DNA from: Prevotella sp.
Lineage (GTDB): Bacteria > Bacteroidota > Bacteroidia > Bacteroidales > Bacteroidaceae
Reading direction: 5' to 3'
Length of the DNA stretch: 64,000 bases
Assembly: GCA_016281055.1 (NCBI GenBank)
Contig: JAEEHW010000134.1
Span: 51,658 to 115,657, forward strand
The position numbers were made by a program, and so were the translations under genes. The notes beneath the pieces were generated by a model. It worked only from the letters and a program-made list of their open reading frames with translations. It was not told where the DNA came from and made no database searches. Below, piece after piece: positions 41,185 to 50,270 of the stretch; within the stretch, counting starts at the first letter, position 1, and each line of letters starts with the position of its first letter.

Positions 41185-42876
41185 GTGTATAAACATCTTT
41201 TACTCATAATAATTGCTCTATGCTCATTCGGAATGGCTTCGGCTGATTCTGAATTTGTGCAATCTGGCATAGCATATAAAGTAGTTGCAGACAACATAGT
41301 TGATGTCATTGCACAAAAGGACAAGAAATGCTGTTACAAGACATTTAAAGACTCTTTGTTGAGAGTACCGTCAAGCATCATTCACGAAAACAAGAAATAC
41401 AAAGTGAAGTGCATTGAGAAAGCGGCATTTTCCACTTGGTGTGGAATGAAAAGAGTTGTCATAAGCAATGGTATTGAGGAGATACAAGACAAGGCTTTTG
41501 CTGGATGTGCGAACCTTGAATCCGTGTCTATACCCTCCAGCGTGAAGTCTATCGGAACAGAGAATATATTTGCTTTTTGTTTCAGTCTGACAGAGATAAT
41601 CGTAGATGACGGCAATACGGTCTTTGACAGTCGCAATGGATGTAATGCCATAATAAAAACTGCCGACAACTCTCTTTTATGTGCCTGCAAGTCAACGGTT
41701 ATCCCAACAACTGTTGAAAAAATAAACAGTTATGCTTACACGGGGCTTCAGATAACATCTATCAGTATCCCTGTCGGCGTAAAGACAATCAGCGAGTATG
41801 CCGTATGCCAATGTAAGCAACTGGAGCAGATTACCATATCTTCGTCTGTAGAATCTATTGCACCACGGGCATTCGACCAATGTGACAATGTAAAATCGGT
41901 GTCGGTTGATAAGAATAATAAATATTTTGATTCAAGGGACAACTGCAATGCCATAATAGAAGACAAGGAAATGCTTATCTGGGGATGCAGCACGACAAAG
42001 ATTCCTTCTGGGGTTGCCGAAATCGGAGAGTATGCTTTCGCATGGTGTGGGACATTGCGTGAAATAACAATACCTGAGGGCGTGGAATATATAAACAGAG
42101 ATGCTTTTACAGGTTGTTCTGCACTCAAGGTTGTGAAACTACCCTCCACTCTTGTGGGATTTGAAGGTTTCTCGCATTTCATCTATTGTACCTCGCTGGA
42201 CAGCATATATATACCGCAAAATGTAAAGAAAATCCCATCCGACATTTTTGCTGGATGCACATCGTTGACGAGGATTATTGTTGACAAGAGAAATGTGTGG
42301 TATGATTCACGCAATGATTGTAATGCAATAATCCATAGTTCTGACAACAGTTTAATCGCAGGGGGCAAGGGCTCCACTATTGTGGAAGGAGTCAGGTCTA
42401 TAGCAGAGAACGCATTTCTGATGAGCGGAGTAACATCAATACATATTCCAGCGTCTGTAGAATACATTGATTCTACTGCATTTCGCAAGAGCGAGAATTG
42501 TAAGGCAATCACTGTTGACAAAGAAAATGCAAAATACAAGTCAGACGATTCCAATTCTATTGTAGAAAGAGCCACAAACAAAATGATTCTCGCTTGTTCG
42601 ACTACCAAGATTCTTCCTAAAGTATCAAGTATAGGGGGATATGCATACCTTAATACTTCGGCAAATGTAATCCTTCCATCGGGAATAAAGGAAATAGGAA
42701 ATCGTGCTTTTGCAGATTGTAAAGACCTGTGTTCCATTTTCATTCCATCAACGGTAAAACACATAGGCAGATTTGCATTTATTGGTTGCAAATATCTGTC
42801 TGACGTTGTTCTGATGGGTAATGATCTGGTTATAGACAAACAAGCTTTTGAAGGCTGTGATTTAATTAGGAAATAG
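41185..42876 (+). CDS. BspA-like secreted leucine-rich-repeat protein
   Basis: A 563-residue exported protein (signal peptide 1-20, ...CSFGMASA) made of BspA-type LRR_5 units of about 23 residues (FAGCANLESVSIPSSVKSIG, CGTLREITIPEGVEYIN). Every third unit or so is interrupted by an island DDGNTVFDSRNGCNAII-like, repeated four times. Such proteins lie on the cell surface and bind host or bacterial partners. The start is a GTG, because the only upstream in-frame ATG is followed by a stop. No sorting domain is visible at the C-terminus. A terminator follows. Confidence 0.87.
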   Translation: MYKHLLLIIIALCSFGMASADSEFVQSGIAYKVVADNIVDVIAQKDKKCCYKTFKDSLLRVPSSIIHENKKYKVKCIEKAAFSTWCGMKRVVISNGIEEIQDKAFAGCANLESVSIPSSVKSIGTENIFAFCFSLTEIIVDDGNTVFDSRNGCNAIIKTADNSLLCACKSTVIPTTVEKINSYAYTGLQITSISIPVGVKTISEYAVCQCKQLEQITISSSVESIAPRAFDQCDNVKSVSVDKNNKYFDSRDNCNAIIEDKEMLIWGCSTTKIPSGVAEIGEYAFAWCGTLREITIPEGVEYINRDAFTGCSALKVVKLPSTLVGFEGFSHFIYCTSLDSIYIPQNVKKIPSDIFAGCTSLTRIIVDKRNVWYDSRNDCNAIIHSSDNSLIAGGKGSTIVEGVRSIAENAFLMSGVTSIHIPASVEYIDSTAFRKSENCKAITVDKENAKYKSDDSNSIVERATNKMILACSTTKILPKVSSIGGYAYLNTSANVILPSGIKEIGNRAFADCKDLCSIFIPSTVKHIGRFAFIGCKYLSDVVLMGNDLVIDKQAFEGCDLIRK

Positions 42877-42911
42877 CAATAAGTGATTTTGTTTCACATC
42901 AACATAAAAAT

Positions 42912-42964
42912 GTATCATACCGTCCCATATAATAATGTCGGGGCTTTGGTATGATACTTTTTTT
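42912..42964 (+). terminator. intrinsic terminator after the leucine-rich-repeat gene
   Basis: Perfect 10-bp stem GTATCATACC (42912-42921) / GGTATGATAC (42948-42957) with a 26-base loop, followed by a run of seven T. Its right half overlaps the -33 box of the next promoter. Confidence 0.8.
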
Positions 42965-42976
42965 ATTTAACTTTGT
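42945..42976 (+). promoter_or_regulatory. promoter of the GH43 operon
   Basis: TTTG (42945-42948), 19 bases, TAACTTTGT (42968-42976). The ATG at 43004 is 27 bases downstream. Confidence 0.65.
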
Positions 42977-43003
42977 AGTTCGTTAATTATATGCTAACTG
43001 ACA

Positions 43004-45127
43004 ATGAAAAGAAAATCAGTATTATTTCTTTTGGGACTGCCGATAGTGATGTCGGCACAGAACCCGATTATCAGGGATCAGTTTACGGCTGACCCCACCG
43101 CTCGAGTTTTTAATAACAAGGTTTATGTTTACCCCTCACATGACATCTTTCCGCCTGACGGACAGAGGCAGGACTGGTTCTGCATGGAAGACTACCATGT
43201 GTTCTCGTCGGAGAACCTCACCGAATGGACAGACCACGGAATGATTCTGTCACAGCTGACCGTGCCTTGGGGTAATCCGGCTGGCTACTCCATGTGGGCA
43301 CCTGACTGTGTGTATAAAAACGGGAAGTATTATTTCTACTACCCTAATGCTCCGAAAAGCGGCAGAGGCTTTGCCATCGGCGTAGCCACGGCCGACAGTC
43401 CGGAAGGACCATTCACCTGCCAACCGGAACCCATCAAGGGCGTTTCGGGCATAGACCCCTGCGTGCTCGTTGACGACGACGGCTCTGCCTATATCTACTG
43501 GAGCGGCATGGGCATCAGAGGTGCTAAACTGAAGGATAACATGCTGGAACTTGACGGCGAACTGCAGGAGATGAAGATGCCGCGCCGTGAGGGACAGCCA
43601 GAGATGCCGCCGATGAAAGTGGGCGGACAGGTGATGGAAGGCCTGCCCGACGGTTTCAAGGAAGGACCGTTTGCCTTCAAGCGCGGCGACTGGTATTACC
43701 TCACCTTCCCATGGGTGCGCGGCGACAACAGCAATGGAAAGAACCCTACGGAAACACTGGCATACGCCATGTCTAAATCGCCGCTGGGTCCTTGGGATTT
43801 CAAGGGCGTCATCATGGCTGAGCACGAAAACCACTGCTGGACAAATCACCACAGCCTCATAGAATACAAGGGACAATGGTATATCTTCTACCACCACAAC
43901 GTGTTCTCTCCAAGTGACGACAAACGCCGTTCCGCACAGATAGAGAAGGTGTTCTTCAATGCTGACGGCACCATCCAGGAGGTAAAGGAAACAATGCGTG
44001 GCGTGGGTGTCAACAGCGCAACGGAGAAAATTGAGATAGACCGTTACAGCAGTGCCAGTGCCGGAGTGACTACACAGTTGATAGATACGGTGAACACATT
44101 CCGCAGCCTTGAGGCCACATTGCCGCAGAAAGGCAGCTGGATAAAATACAATGATGTGGACTTCAGCTGTATTACCGACGGTTACATCGTTGTAAACGCC
44201 AAGGCTGCAGGAAATACCAAGTTCGCAATACGTGAAAAGAGTGCCAACGGCAAGGTGATTGCGCAGTTCGACATGAAGGTGAAGCCTGACGCAGGAGACC
44301 AGTCGCCATTCCGCCGCGACCTCAGCAACCAGTGGCTTACGCAATCTGCTGTACTGGACTACACCCCGAAGGGAGTGACTGACTTGGTCGTAACATGCGA
44401 AGGCGATGCAAGCGTAAGCATTGACTGGGTACAGTTCAAGAACCGTGCGAAGTATTTCTCACCAGTCACCACCGCGAGTGCACAGCCTGACGATGAAGGC
44501 TTCATACGTCGTTGGCTGGTATTGGAACCCATTGACAAGCCGAACCGTGGCAATACCGTGTTTACGGATTCATACCTGCGTGAGCACTTCAACATGGAGT
44601 ATTTCAAAGGACAGCAGACCATCGTACCGAAAGACGGCCAGAAGGTCAAGGTGTCGTTCAAGCAGGAGCAGGTGCCGGCGGGCTTCGGCCGTGGCAATCA
44701 GGCAGAGCCAGCCAAGCCAGAGATTAAGACTGTCAACCAGACCCTGACATGGCATGCGCTTGACAGCGAGAACATGAACGTGAAACTCTTCCGCTTTGCC
44801 GAGAAGTGGAGCAACAAGGTGTATGGCGTGCTCTTCTGGACCGTCACCATCATTGACTGTGATGAAGACATCGAGAACGTGCGCCTGGCCGTGGGTTCCA
44901 ACTCTGCATCCATGTGGTGGCTCAACGGCAAGGAGGCGCTTCTGATGTCAGGCGACCGCCGCATGGTGAAGGACGATGCCATGTCGCCGCGCCTTACACT
45001 GAAGAAGGGACGTAACATCCTGCGCGGCGCCATCATCAACGGCCCCGGCATGAGTGACTTCTGCGTACGCTTCCTCGACGAGAAAGGCAACCCAGTTAAG
45101 AATTATCAGATTAAAACCAACAATTAA
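43004..45127 (+). CDS. GH43 family glycoside hydrolase with beta-sandwich modules
   Basis: A 707-residue exported enzyme (signal peptide 1-18). Residues about 20-330 form the five-bladed GH43 propeller with catalytic acids in FTADPTARVF (Asp base), GIDPCVLVDDDG (Asp) and FKEGPFAFKRG (Glu acid). Residues about 350-480 resemble a CBM6 sandwich (LEATLPQKGSWIKYNDVDF, split), and the rest is a further beta domain with MWWLNGKEALLMSGDRR. GH43 enzymes cleave arabinofuranosyl or xylosyl bonds in arabinoxylan or arabinan. It begins a three-gene operon with another GH43 gene and an acetylesterase gene. Confidence 0.9.
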   Translation: MKRKSVLFLLGLPIVMSAQNPIIRDQFTADPTARVFNNKVYVYPSHDIFPPDGQRQDWFCMEDYHVFSSENLTEWTDHGMILSQLTVPWGNPAGYSMWAPDCVYKNGKYYFYYPNAPKSGRGFAIGVATADSPEGPFTCQPEPIKGVSGIDPCVLVDDDGSAYIYWSGMGIRGAKLKDNMLELDGELQEMKMPRREGQPEMPPMKVGGQVMEGLPDGFKEGPFAFKRGDWYYLTFPWVRGDNSNGKNPTETLAYAMSKSPLGPWDFKGVIMAEHENHCWTNHHSLIEYKGQWYIFYHHNVFSPSDDKRRSAQIEKVFFNADGTIQEVKETMRGVGVNSATEKIEIDRYSSASAGVTTQLIDTVNTFRSLEATLPQKGSWIKYNDVDFSCITDGYIVVNAKAAGNTKFAIREKSANGKVIAQFDMKVKPDAGDQSPFRRDLSNQWLTQSAVLDYTPKGVTDLVVTCEGDASVSIDWVQFKNRAKYFSPVTTASAQPDDEGFIRRWLVLEPIDKPNRGNTVFTDSYLREHFNMEYFKGQQTIVPKDGQKVKVSFKQEQVPAGFGRGNQAEPAKPEIKTVNQTLTWHALDSENMNVKLFRFAEKWSNKVYGVLFWTVTIIDCDEDIENVRLAVGSNSASMWWLNGKEALLMSGDRRMVKDDAMSPRLTLKKGRNILRGAIINGPGMSDFCVRFLDEKGNPVKNYQIKTNN

Positions 45128-45141
45128 GATTATCAAGAGTC

Positions 45142-46620
45142 ATGATTAAATATACAAAAGAGAGACGCAGACTGCTTTGCGCAGCATTCTTCACTCTTCA
45201 TTCTTCACTCCTCACTATTCAGGCACAGGTTGGCGCACCTTACATACATGACCCCTCGACCATTGCAGAATGTGAAGGAAAATACTACACCTTCGGCACC
45301 GGTGGCGGAGGCCTGATTTCAGAAGATGGCTGGACATGGAACAGCGGTGCCGACCGTCCCGGCGGTGGTGCTGCACCTGACGTTCTGAAGATTGGCGACC
45401 GTTACCTTTGCATCTATGGTGCCACTGGCGGCGGTCTCGGCGGCGGCCATGCCGGACGCATCCTCACGATGTGGAACAAGACACTCGACCCGAAGTCGCC
45501 TGATTTCAAGTGGACCGAGGCAGTGGAGGTATGCGCCTCTGACGGCATGGAAGACCAGGATGCCATTGACCCCGGATTGCTCCTTGACCCTACCACGGGC
45601 AGACTGTGGGTAAGCTATGGCACATACTTCGGCACCATACGTCTTATAGAAATTGACCCAAAGACTGGTTTCCGTGTCAGCGGCAACAAGGAGAAAGACA
45701 TCGCCATCGACTGTGAGGCTACTGACCTGATATACCGTGACGGATGGTATTATCTGCTTGGCACCCACGGCACATGCTGCGACGGTGTTAATTCCACGTA
45801 TAATATAGTGGTAGGCCGCTCACGCAGCGTGCAGGGCCCTTACCTTGACAATGTGGGTCGCGACATGTATCACGGCGGTGGCAAGATGGTGATAGCCGCC
45901 GGTGACCGTGTGTGTGGCCCCGGACACTTCGGACGCACCATAATCGACGAAGGCGTTGAAATAATGTCATGCCACTATGAAGCTGATTTCGAAGTCAGTG
46001 GCCGCAGCGTTCTTGGCATACGCCCACTGCTGTGGAAGAACGGCTGGCCTGTGGCAGGCGACAAGTTCAAGGGCGGCACATTTGAAATAGAGAGTGAGCG
46101 CCGTGGCTATGCACTGGAACTTGCCGTCGATTTTGTGCGTATGAAACAGGAACGTCAGGGCTGGTTCAACCGTGAGCAGATGCAGCAGCCTGTCAAGCCT
46201 ATCGCCAACCAGACACTGGCTGAGGTTATCGACACATGGCCAAAGGGCGACATCCCTGCACGCATAGGCGACTATATGTTCCGTCCGCATCAGCGTTGGA
46301 CTGTGACTCCTGCTGAGGGCAAGGGCGGCTACTTGGGTGGCCCTTACTTCAAGATTGTCATCGAGGGTACTGAGCGTGCACTCGCTGCCACGGCAGACAA
46401 GGAAGTTACCACTGTGCCTGCATACACCGGAGCCGACGAACAGTTATGGCGCATTGAGCAGCTGACAGACGGCACCTTCCGCATCATGCCTAAGACAATA
46501 CCGGGCATGGAAGGCACCAACACTCGCTATTGCCTCTATTCAGCAGGCGACTCCACACCTACCCTCGCTGAATATGACTTCAACAGCGACAACTCAAAGT
46601 GGAATTTCCGCAATCATTAA
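45142..46620 (+). CDS. GH43 family arabinanase-like glycoside hydrolase
   Basis: A 492-residue exported enzyme. The propeller (about 30-320) carries catalytic acids in YIHDPSTIAE (Asp), DQDAIDPGLLLD (Asp) and IDCEATDLIYRDG (Glu), as in endo-arabinanase-type GH43. The C-terminal 150 residues form a ricin-like beta-trefoil or small sandwich (RALAATADKEVTTVPAYTG). The signal peptide FFTLHSSLLTIQAQ is encoded by a C/T-rich stretch like the pyrimidine arms of the intergenic repeats. It starts 14 bases after the first GH43 gene and is probably translated together with it. Confidence 0.88.
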   Translation: MIKYTKERRRLLCAAFFTLHSSLLTIQAQVGAPYIHDPSTIAECEGKYYTFGTGGGGLISEDGWTWNSGADRPGGGAAPDVLKIGDRYLCIYGATGGGLGGGHAGRILTMWNKTLDPKSPDFKWTEAVEVCASDGMEDQDAIDPGLLLDPTTGRLWVSYGTYFGTIRLIEIDPKTGFRVSGNKEKDIAIDCEATDLIYRDGWYYLLGTHGTCCDGVNSTYNIVVGRSRSVQGPYLDNVGRDMYHGGGKMVIAAGDRVCGPGHFGRTIIDEGVEIMSCHYEADFEVSGRSVLGIRPLLWKNGWPVAGDKFKGGTFEIESERRGYALELAVDFVRMKQERQGWFNREQMQQPVKPIANQTLAEVIDTWPKGDIPARIGDYMFRPHQRWTVTPAEGKGGYLGGPYFKIVIEGTERALAATADKEVTTVPAYTGADEQLWRIEQLTDGTFRIMPKTIPGMEGTNTRYCLYSAGDSTPTLAEYDFNSDNSKWNFRNH

Positions 46621-46663
46621 AAGAACTGTATAATCAAAAACAAAAAAATAAGAGATTAAGAAC

Positions 46664-47521
46664 ATGAAAAAGTATTTATTGACTGGTATTATGTTACTGG
46701 CAACATTTATCGGTGCACAGGCCGAACCAGACCCGAATTTCTACATCTATCTCTGTTTCGGACAGTCAAACATGGAGGGCAATGCCCGTCCAGAGGACGT
46801 TGACAAGGAAAACGTTGACGAGCGTTTCCAGATGCTGGCATGTGTGGATTTCCAGAACCCTGCCCGCAAGATGGGACAGTGGTACACTGCCTATCCTCCT
46901 ATCGTACGTCAGCACACAGGCCTTGGCATGGCAGACTATTTTGGTCGCACCATGGTCAAGGAACTGCCTGCGAATGTGAAAGTGGGCGTTGTTGACGTTG
47001 CCATTGGCGGCACAAAGATTGAAGGCTTCATGCAGGACAAGGTGGCTGCATACATTGATTCCATGAAGCCGCATGAGCAGTGGCTGAGAAATTTCTACAA
47101 GGAATATGACAACGACCCTTACAAGCGACTGGTTGAGATGGCAAAGATTGCCAAGCAGTCAGGTGTCATCAAGGGCATTCTGCTGCATCAGGGTGAGTCA
47201 AACAACATGCAGCAGGACTGGCCGCAGAAGGTGAAGCAGATTTATGACAACCTTATCAAGGACCTTGGCCTGAACGCTGCAGAGACACCACTCCTTGTAG
47301 GTGAGACCGTACGCACCGAGGTGGGCGGTCACTGTGGTGGTCACAACGCCGTTATCGCCACCGTACCCAGTGTCATCCCCAACTCTTACGTCATCCCTGC
47401 AAGCCTCTGCTCACAGCGCGGCGACGGCCTGCACTTCACCGCCGAGAGCTACCGTCTCATGGGTAAGCGCTATGCCCAGCAGGCACTGAAGCTGTTGGGG
47501 ATTAGTGTTAAGGCAGAGTAA
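46664..47521 (+). CDS. SASA-family carbohydrate acetylesterase (CE6-like)
   Basis: A 285-residue exported SGNH-type esterase (signal peptide 1-20). The Ser block is CFGQSNMEGNA, then VAIGGTKIEGF, GILLHQGESNN (the QGE motif of the sialate O-acetylesterase domain) and the C-terminal GDGLHFTAESYRLMG with the catalytic Asp/His. In polysaccharide loci this family (CE6-like) removes acetyl groups from xylan. It closes the GH43 operon, and an intrinsic terminator lies about 70 bases downstream. Confidence 0.88.
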   Translation: MKKYLLTGIMLLATFIGAQAEPDPNFYIYLCFGQSNMEGNARPEDVDKENVDERFQMLACVDFQNPARKMGQWYTAYPPIVRQHTGLGMADYFGRTMVKELPANVKVGVVDVAIGGTKIEGFMQDKVAAYIDSMKPHEQWLRNFYKEYDNDPYKRLVEMAKIAKQSGVIKGILLHQGESNNMQQDWPQKVKQIYDNLIKDLGLNAAETPLLVGETVRTEVGGHCGGHNAVIATVPSVIPNSYVIPASLCSQRGDGLHFTAESYRLMGKRYAQQALKLLGISVKAE

Positions 47522-47585
47522 ACATCCTACGAAAATAAGTATTATAAAAACGACATCATTTAATGTTTTATGATGTTGGATAAAA

Positions 47586-47678
47586 TAATAAAAGGACAGA
47601 CTTCACAGTCTGTCCTTTTAATCTATACAAAAACATTATGAACTTTTATCTTATCAACAAATTGTTGTTAATTTCATA
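47586..47678 (-). ncRNA. candidate metal-stress small RNA with own promoter and terminator
   Basis: From the promoter at 47681-47730 a minus-strand transcript of about 90 bases would start near 47678. Its 5' end ATTATGAA (47680-47673) pairs perfectly with TTCATAAT (47642-47635), enclosing a small hairpin CAACA-ATT-TGTTG. A U-rich single strand follows, and then the terminator hairpin AAAGGACAGACT/AGTCTGTCCTTT with a T-rich tail. No reading frame of note is present. The promoter carries the same operator dyad as the TonB/HMA and flavodoxin promoters. It could alternatively be only the terminator region of the plus-strand operon. Confidence 0.5.
47589..47622. terminator. bidirectional intrinsic terminator
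   Basis: Perfect 12-bp stem AAAGGACAGACT (47591-47602) / AGTCTGTCCTTT (47607-47618) with loop TCAC. T-rich tails occur on both strands (TTTTAATC on +, TTTTATTATTTTA on -), so it can end both the GH43 operon and the minus-strand RNA. Confidence 0.87.
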
Positions 47679-47680
47679 AT

Positions 47681-47730
47681 GCAAAGTTACTAAGTTTTTA
47701 TATATTGTACAATACCTAAAACAAGGTATT
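47681..47730 (-). promoter_or_regulatory. operator/promoter of the candidate small RNA
   Basis: Minus-strand -7 TAACTTTGC (47681-47689), a 20-base spacer, -33 TTG (47710-47712). A palindrome AATACCT-N6-AGGTATT (47711-47730) covers the -33 box. TTTAGGTATTGT and AGTAACTTTGCA stand at the same distance as in the elements at 19465 and 29007. The nearest protein gene upstream, gldE, ends 14 bases away on the same strand. Confidence 0.65.
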
Positions 47731-47743
47731 TCATGAAACTCAC

Positions 47744-49063
47744 TTATTTGTTATTGACTATTACCTTGACACGAGAAATGCGTCTTTGTTCTTTCTTTAG
47801 AATTTCCAACGTGATGTCCTTATAGTTAAATGATTCGTGTATGCTTGGGAAATCACCTTTCAATTCAAGTAATAAGCCCGCAAGAGTGTCAACATCAGCC
47901 ACATCATCGAAGTAATCATCGTCAAGCATTAGATGACGTGACAGATCAACCAGCTTTGTCTTACCTTCAAACACAAATGTGTTGTAGTTTAGTTTTGTGT
48001 ATGTTTGTTCCTCTTCGTCATATTCATCGCTGATTTCACCTACAATTTCCTCAAGGATGTCTTCAAGTGTTATAATGCCGCTTGTTCCACCAAACTCATC
48101 TACGACAACAGCAATGTGCACTTTGTTAGCTTGAAACTCATGAAGTAGGTCGTCTATCTTCTTTGTTTCAGGAATGAAATATGCTGGTCTGATTAGGCTT
48201 TGCCATCTAAAATTTGCAGGTTTGTTGATATGTGGAAGCAAGTCTTTGATGTATAATATTCCACGTATGTCGTCTATGCTATCCTTGTATATGGGAATCC
48301 TGCTGTAATTGTTTTCTATAATGCTCTTTATCACATCGGTAAATGATGTGGTGATGTCTATGTCGATAATGTCTTGTCGACTGGTCATTATCTCTCTAAC
48401 CATTTCGTCTGAGAAACGTATTACCCCTTGTAATAAATCCTTCTCTTCTTTGATTTCGTTCTTGTCTGTCATCTCCAGAGCCTGTTCTAGTTCGTCAACG
48501 CTGAGAACATGGTTTTTCTTCTGAACAATCTTTTCTGCTATTATCCCAGAGCCTAACAGCAATGTTTCTATTGGCCAGAAAATCTGTCGTGCAAGAAGAA
48601 TACCATTTACTGTTTTTCTGCAAAAAGTAAGAGGGGATATTCTTGAATATACTTTTGGAATGATTTCACCAAAAAGCAGGAGCAGAAATGTCAGTAAAAC
48701 AGTGATGCATATAAATTGTAGCCAATAGGCATTTCCGAAATCTACAATTTTGGAGAAGACATAATTCAGAAGCATTATTATTGTAACATTGACAAAATTA
48801 TTTGTTATCAGGATTGTTGCCAATGTCCTTTCTGAATCCTTTCTTAAAGTCAGAATCTTTTTGTCCCTTTCCTTTTCCTCGTCAAGTTCAGACAGTTCTT
48901 TTGGTGACAGACTGAAGAATGCAATTTCTGCTCCACTTGCAAAACCTGACATGAGTAACAGAATAATGGTCAATGCCAAACATAACACTACAGATATGTT
49001 TGGAGTGTTAATATGGACTTCAGAAAATACAGAATATATATTAGATAAATCCAACACAATCAA
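47744..49063 (-). CDS. gldE: GldE-like CNNM/CBS transporter-associated protein
   Basis: A 439-residue membrane protein. The N-terminal CNNM domain has three to four helices (LALTIILLLMSGFASGAEIAFFS, split; LLTFLLLLFGEIIPKVYS), then a CBS pair (about 210-330; MTSRQDIIDIDIT, GIITLEDILEEIVGE) and a C-terminal CorC/HlyC domain. In Bacteroidetes this gene sits after ssb and is called gldE because relatives take part in gliding. Prevotella does not glide, so a magnesium-transport-like role is likely. The start is uncertain: TTG at 49063 overlaps the ssb stop, and GTG at 49057 is possible. Confidence 0.85.
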   Translation of the reverse strand: MIVLDLSNIYSVFSEVHINTPNISVVLCLALTIILLLMSGFASGAEIAFFSLSPKELSELDEEKERDKKILTLRKDSERTLATILITNNFVNVTIIMLLNYVFSKIVDFGNAYWLQFICITVLLTFLLLLFGEIIPKVYSRISPLTFCRKTVNGILLARQIFWPIETLLLGSGIIAEKIVQKKNHVLSVDELEQALEMTDKNEIKEEKDLLQGVIRFSDEMVREIMTSRQDIIDIDITTSFTDVIKSIIENNYSRIPIYKDSIDDIRGILYIKDLLPHINKPANFRWQSLIRPAYFIPETKKIDDLLHEFQANKVHIAVVVDEFGGTSGIITLEDILEEIVGEISDEYDEEEQTYTKLNYNTFVFEGKTKLVDLSRHLMLDDDYFDDVADVDTLAGLLLELKGDFPSIHESFNYKDITLEILKKEQRRISRVKVIVNNK

Positions 49064-49557
49064 AAGGGTATTATTTTACTATAGTCCTGACCATCTACGT
49101 TTGCAAGAGAATCTTCAGGCATCGTTTGTGATGATGAAATAGCTTGCTGCGTTGATGTCTGCGACGGTGTTGTTTGCGATGTTTCTGTTTGTGACAATGA
49201 TACAGCTTGTTGTGTTGATTGTGACGATGAGCGTGGTGTCAGTAGCTCCAGATTGTCAACAATTATCTCTGTAGCAATATGCTGTATTCCTTTTTTGTCA
49301 TCATAATTTCTATATTGCAGTCGGCCATCAATATATATCTTGTCTCCCTTATGTACATATTGTTCTACTACCTTCGCCAACCGTCGGTAGAAGATTAAGG
49401 TATGCCAGTCTGTTCTGTCTGGTACTTTCGTGCCATTTTGCAGGGTGTAGCCTTTTTCTGTTGTAGCAAGTCTTAATGTTGCTATAGCTTGGTCTGCTCC
49501 ATAATATCTAACATCAGGATCTTTGCCTACATTGCCTATCAATATAACCTTATTCAT
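49060..49557 (-). CDS. ssb: single-stranded DNA-binding protein
   Basis: A 165-residue SSB with an N-terminal OB fold (MNKVILIGNVGKDPDVRY, WHTLIFYRRLAKVVEQYVHKG split, GDKIYIDGRLQYRNYDD) and a Ser/Gln/Thr-rich linker. The C-terminal tip reads DYSKIIPF. The hydrophobic IPF that recruits partner proteins is kept, but the usual run of acidic residues before it is thinned to one Asp with a Lys. It overlaps gldE by 4 bases and starts one base after the upstream gene's stop. Confidence 0.92.
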   Translation of the reverse strand: MNKVILIGNVGKDPDVRYYGADQAIATLRLATTEKGYTLQNGTKVPDRTDWHTLIFYRRLAKVVEQYVHKGDKIYIDGRLQYRNYDDKKGIQHIATEIIVDNLELLTPRSSSQSTQQAVSLSQTETSQTTPSQTSTQQAISSSQTMPEDSLANVDGQDYSKIIPF

Positions 49558-49558
49558 A

Positions 49559-50110
49559 TTATTCGATGACCTCTGATTTTACAAATCCCAGGAATTTACA
49601 TTTGAAGTTCTTACCTCTTGCAGCAGGAAACTGTGATCTTTTGTCAACGCGAGTCATAAGATGTTGCACTATTCTGTCATAGCAGTCTCGTTGAGAGTTT
49701 GCTATGCATCTTACACAAAATGTTGTGTCACGGTATTCGCATTTACCTACATGATTCATGATGACACGCTTGAATTCTATTGTTCCTTCGTACCATCCCT
49801 TTAGTTGTTCGTTAAGGCGTTTTTGCTCGTTCTCCTTTGCTTCAGACATTATGGAGTTTTTGCCTCTGACTGCTTTCTTGTCTTTGAAGTCCTGCATGGT
49901 CTGCGCCTCTGTCTTGATAACGATGAAATAAACCCTTGAACGTACTTTGTATCTTTTGGGATATAAAACATTGCTTGCTGCATATGTACGCAAATCATCT
50001 GCCAACTCTCTGGTCATATTGATTTCAGAGATTGACGATAGGAATTCAATAGCATCATCCACACTATGAACCAAAGTCTCATAGTCGAAATACCTCAGAT
50101 ATAAATTCAT
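49559..50110 (-). CDS. hypothetical protein upstream of ssb
   Basis: A 183-residue cytoplasmic protein, basic and without signal peptide or membrane helices. The middle is helical and charged (QDFKDKKAVRGKNSIMSEAK), and a Cys-containing segment follows (GKCEYRDTTFCVRCIANSQR), in which three Cys may bind a metal. I recognise no family. It is directly before ssb with a 1-base gap, so a link to DNA metabolism is possible. It may be transcribed from the tRNA operon promoter upstream, since no good promoter separates them. Confidence 0.65.
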   Translation of the reverse strand: MNLYLRYFDYETLVHSVDDAIEFLSSISEINMTRELADDLRTYAASNVLYPKRYKVRSRVYFIVIKTEAQTMQDFKDKKAVRGKNSIMSEAKENEQKRLNEQLKGWYEGTIEFKRVIMNHVGKCEYRDTTFCVRCIANSQRDCYDRIVQHLMTRVDKRSQFPAARGKNFKCKFLGFVKSEVIE

Positions 50111-50182
50111 CTTAAAATGGAAATGTGTTTTTACTTATATAATAGGGAATTGCGTTTAGGAAGCATAACATGAACGAAAAAG

Positions 50183-50255
50183 AGCGGAAAACGGGACTCG
50201 GACCCGCGACCCCAACCTTGGCAAGGTTGTGCTCTACCAACTGAGCTATTTCCGC
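50183..50255 (-). tRNA. tRNA-Gly(GCC), copy 2
   Basis: A 73-base cloverleaf on the minus strand: acceptor GCGGAAA/TTTCCGC with discriminator T, D-loop AGCTCAGTTGGTAGAGC, anticodon stem CAACC/GGTTG with loop TTGCCAA (anticodon GCC), T-arm with GGTCCGAGTCCC-type loop. No encoded CCA. Same sequence as 50536-50608. Confidence 0.95.
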
Positions 50256-50270
50256 ATATAATAAAATAAG

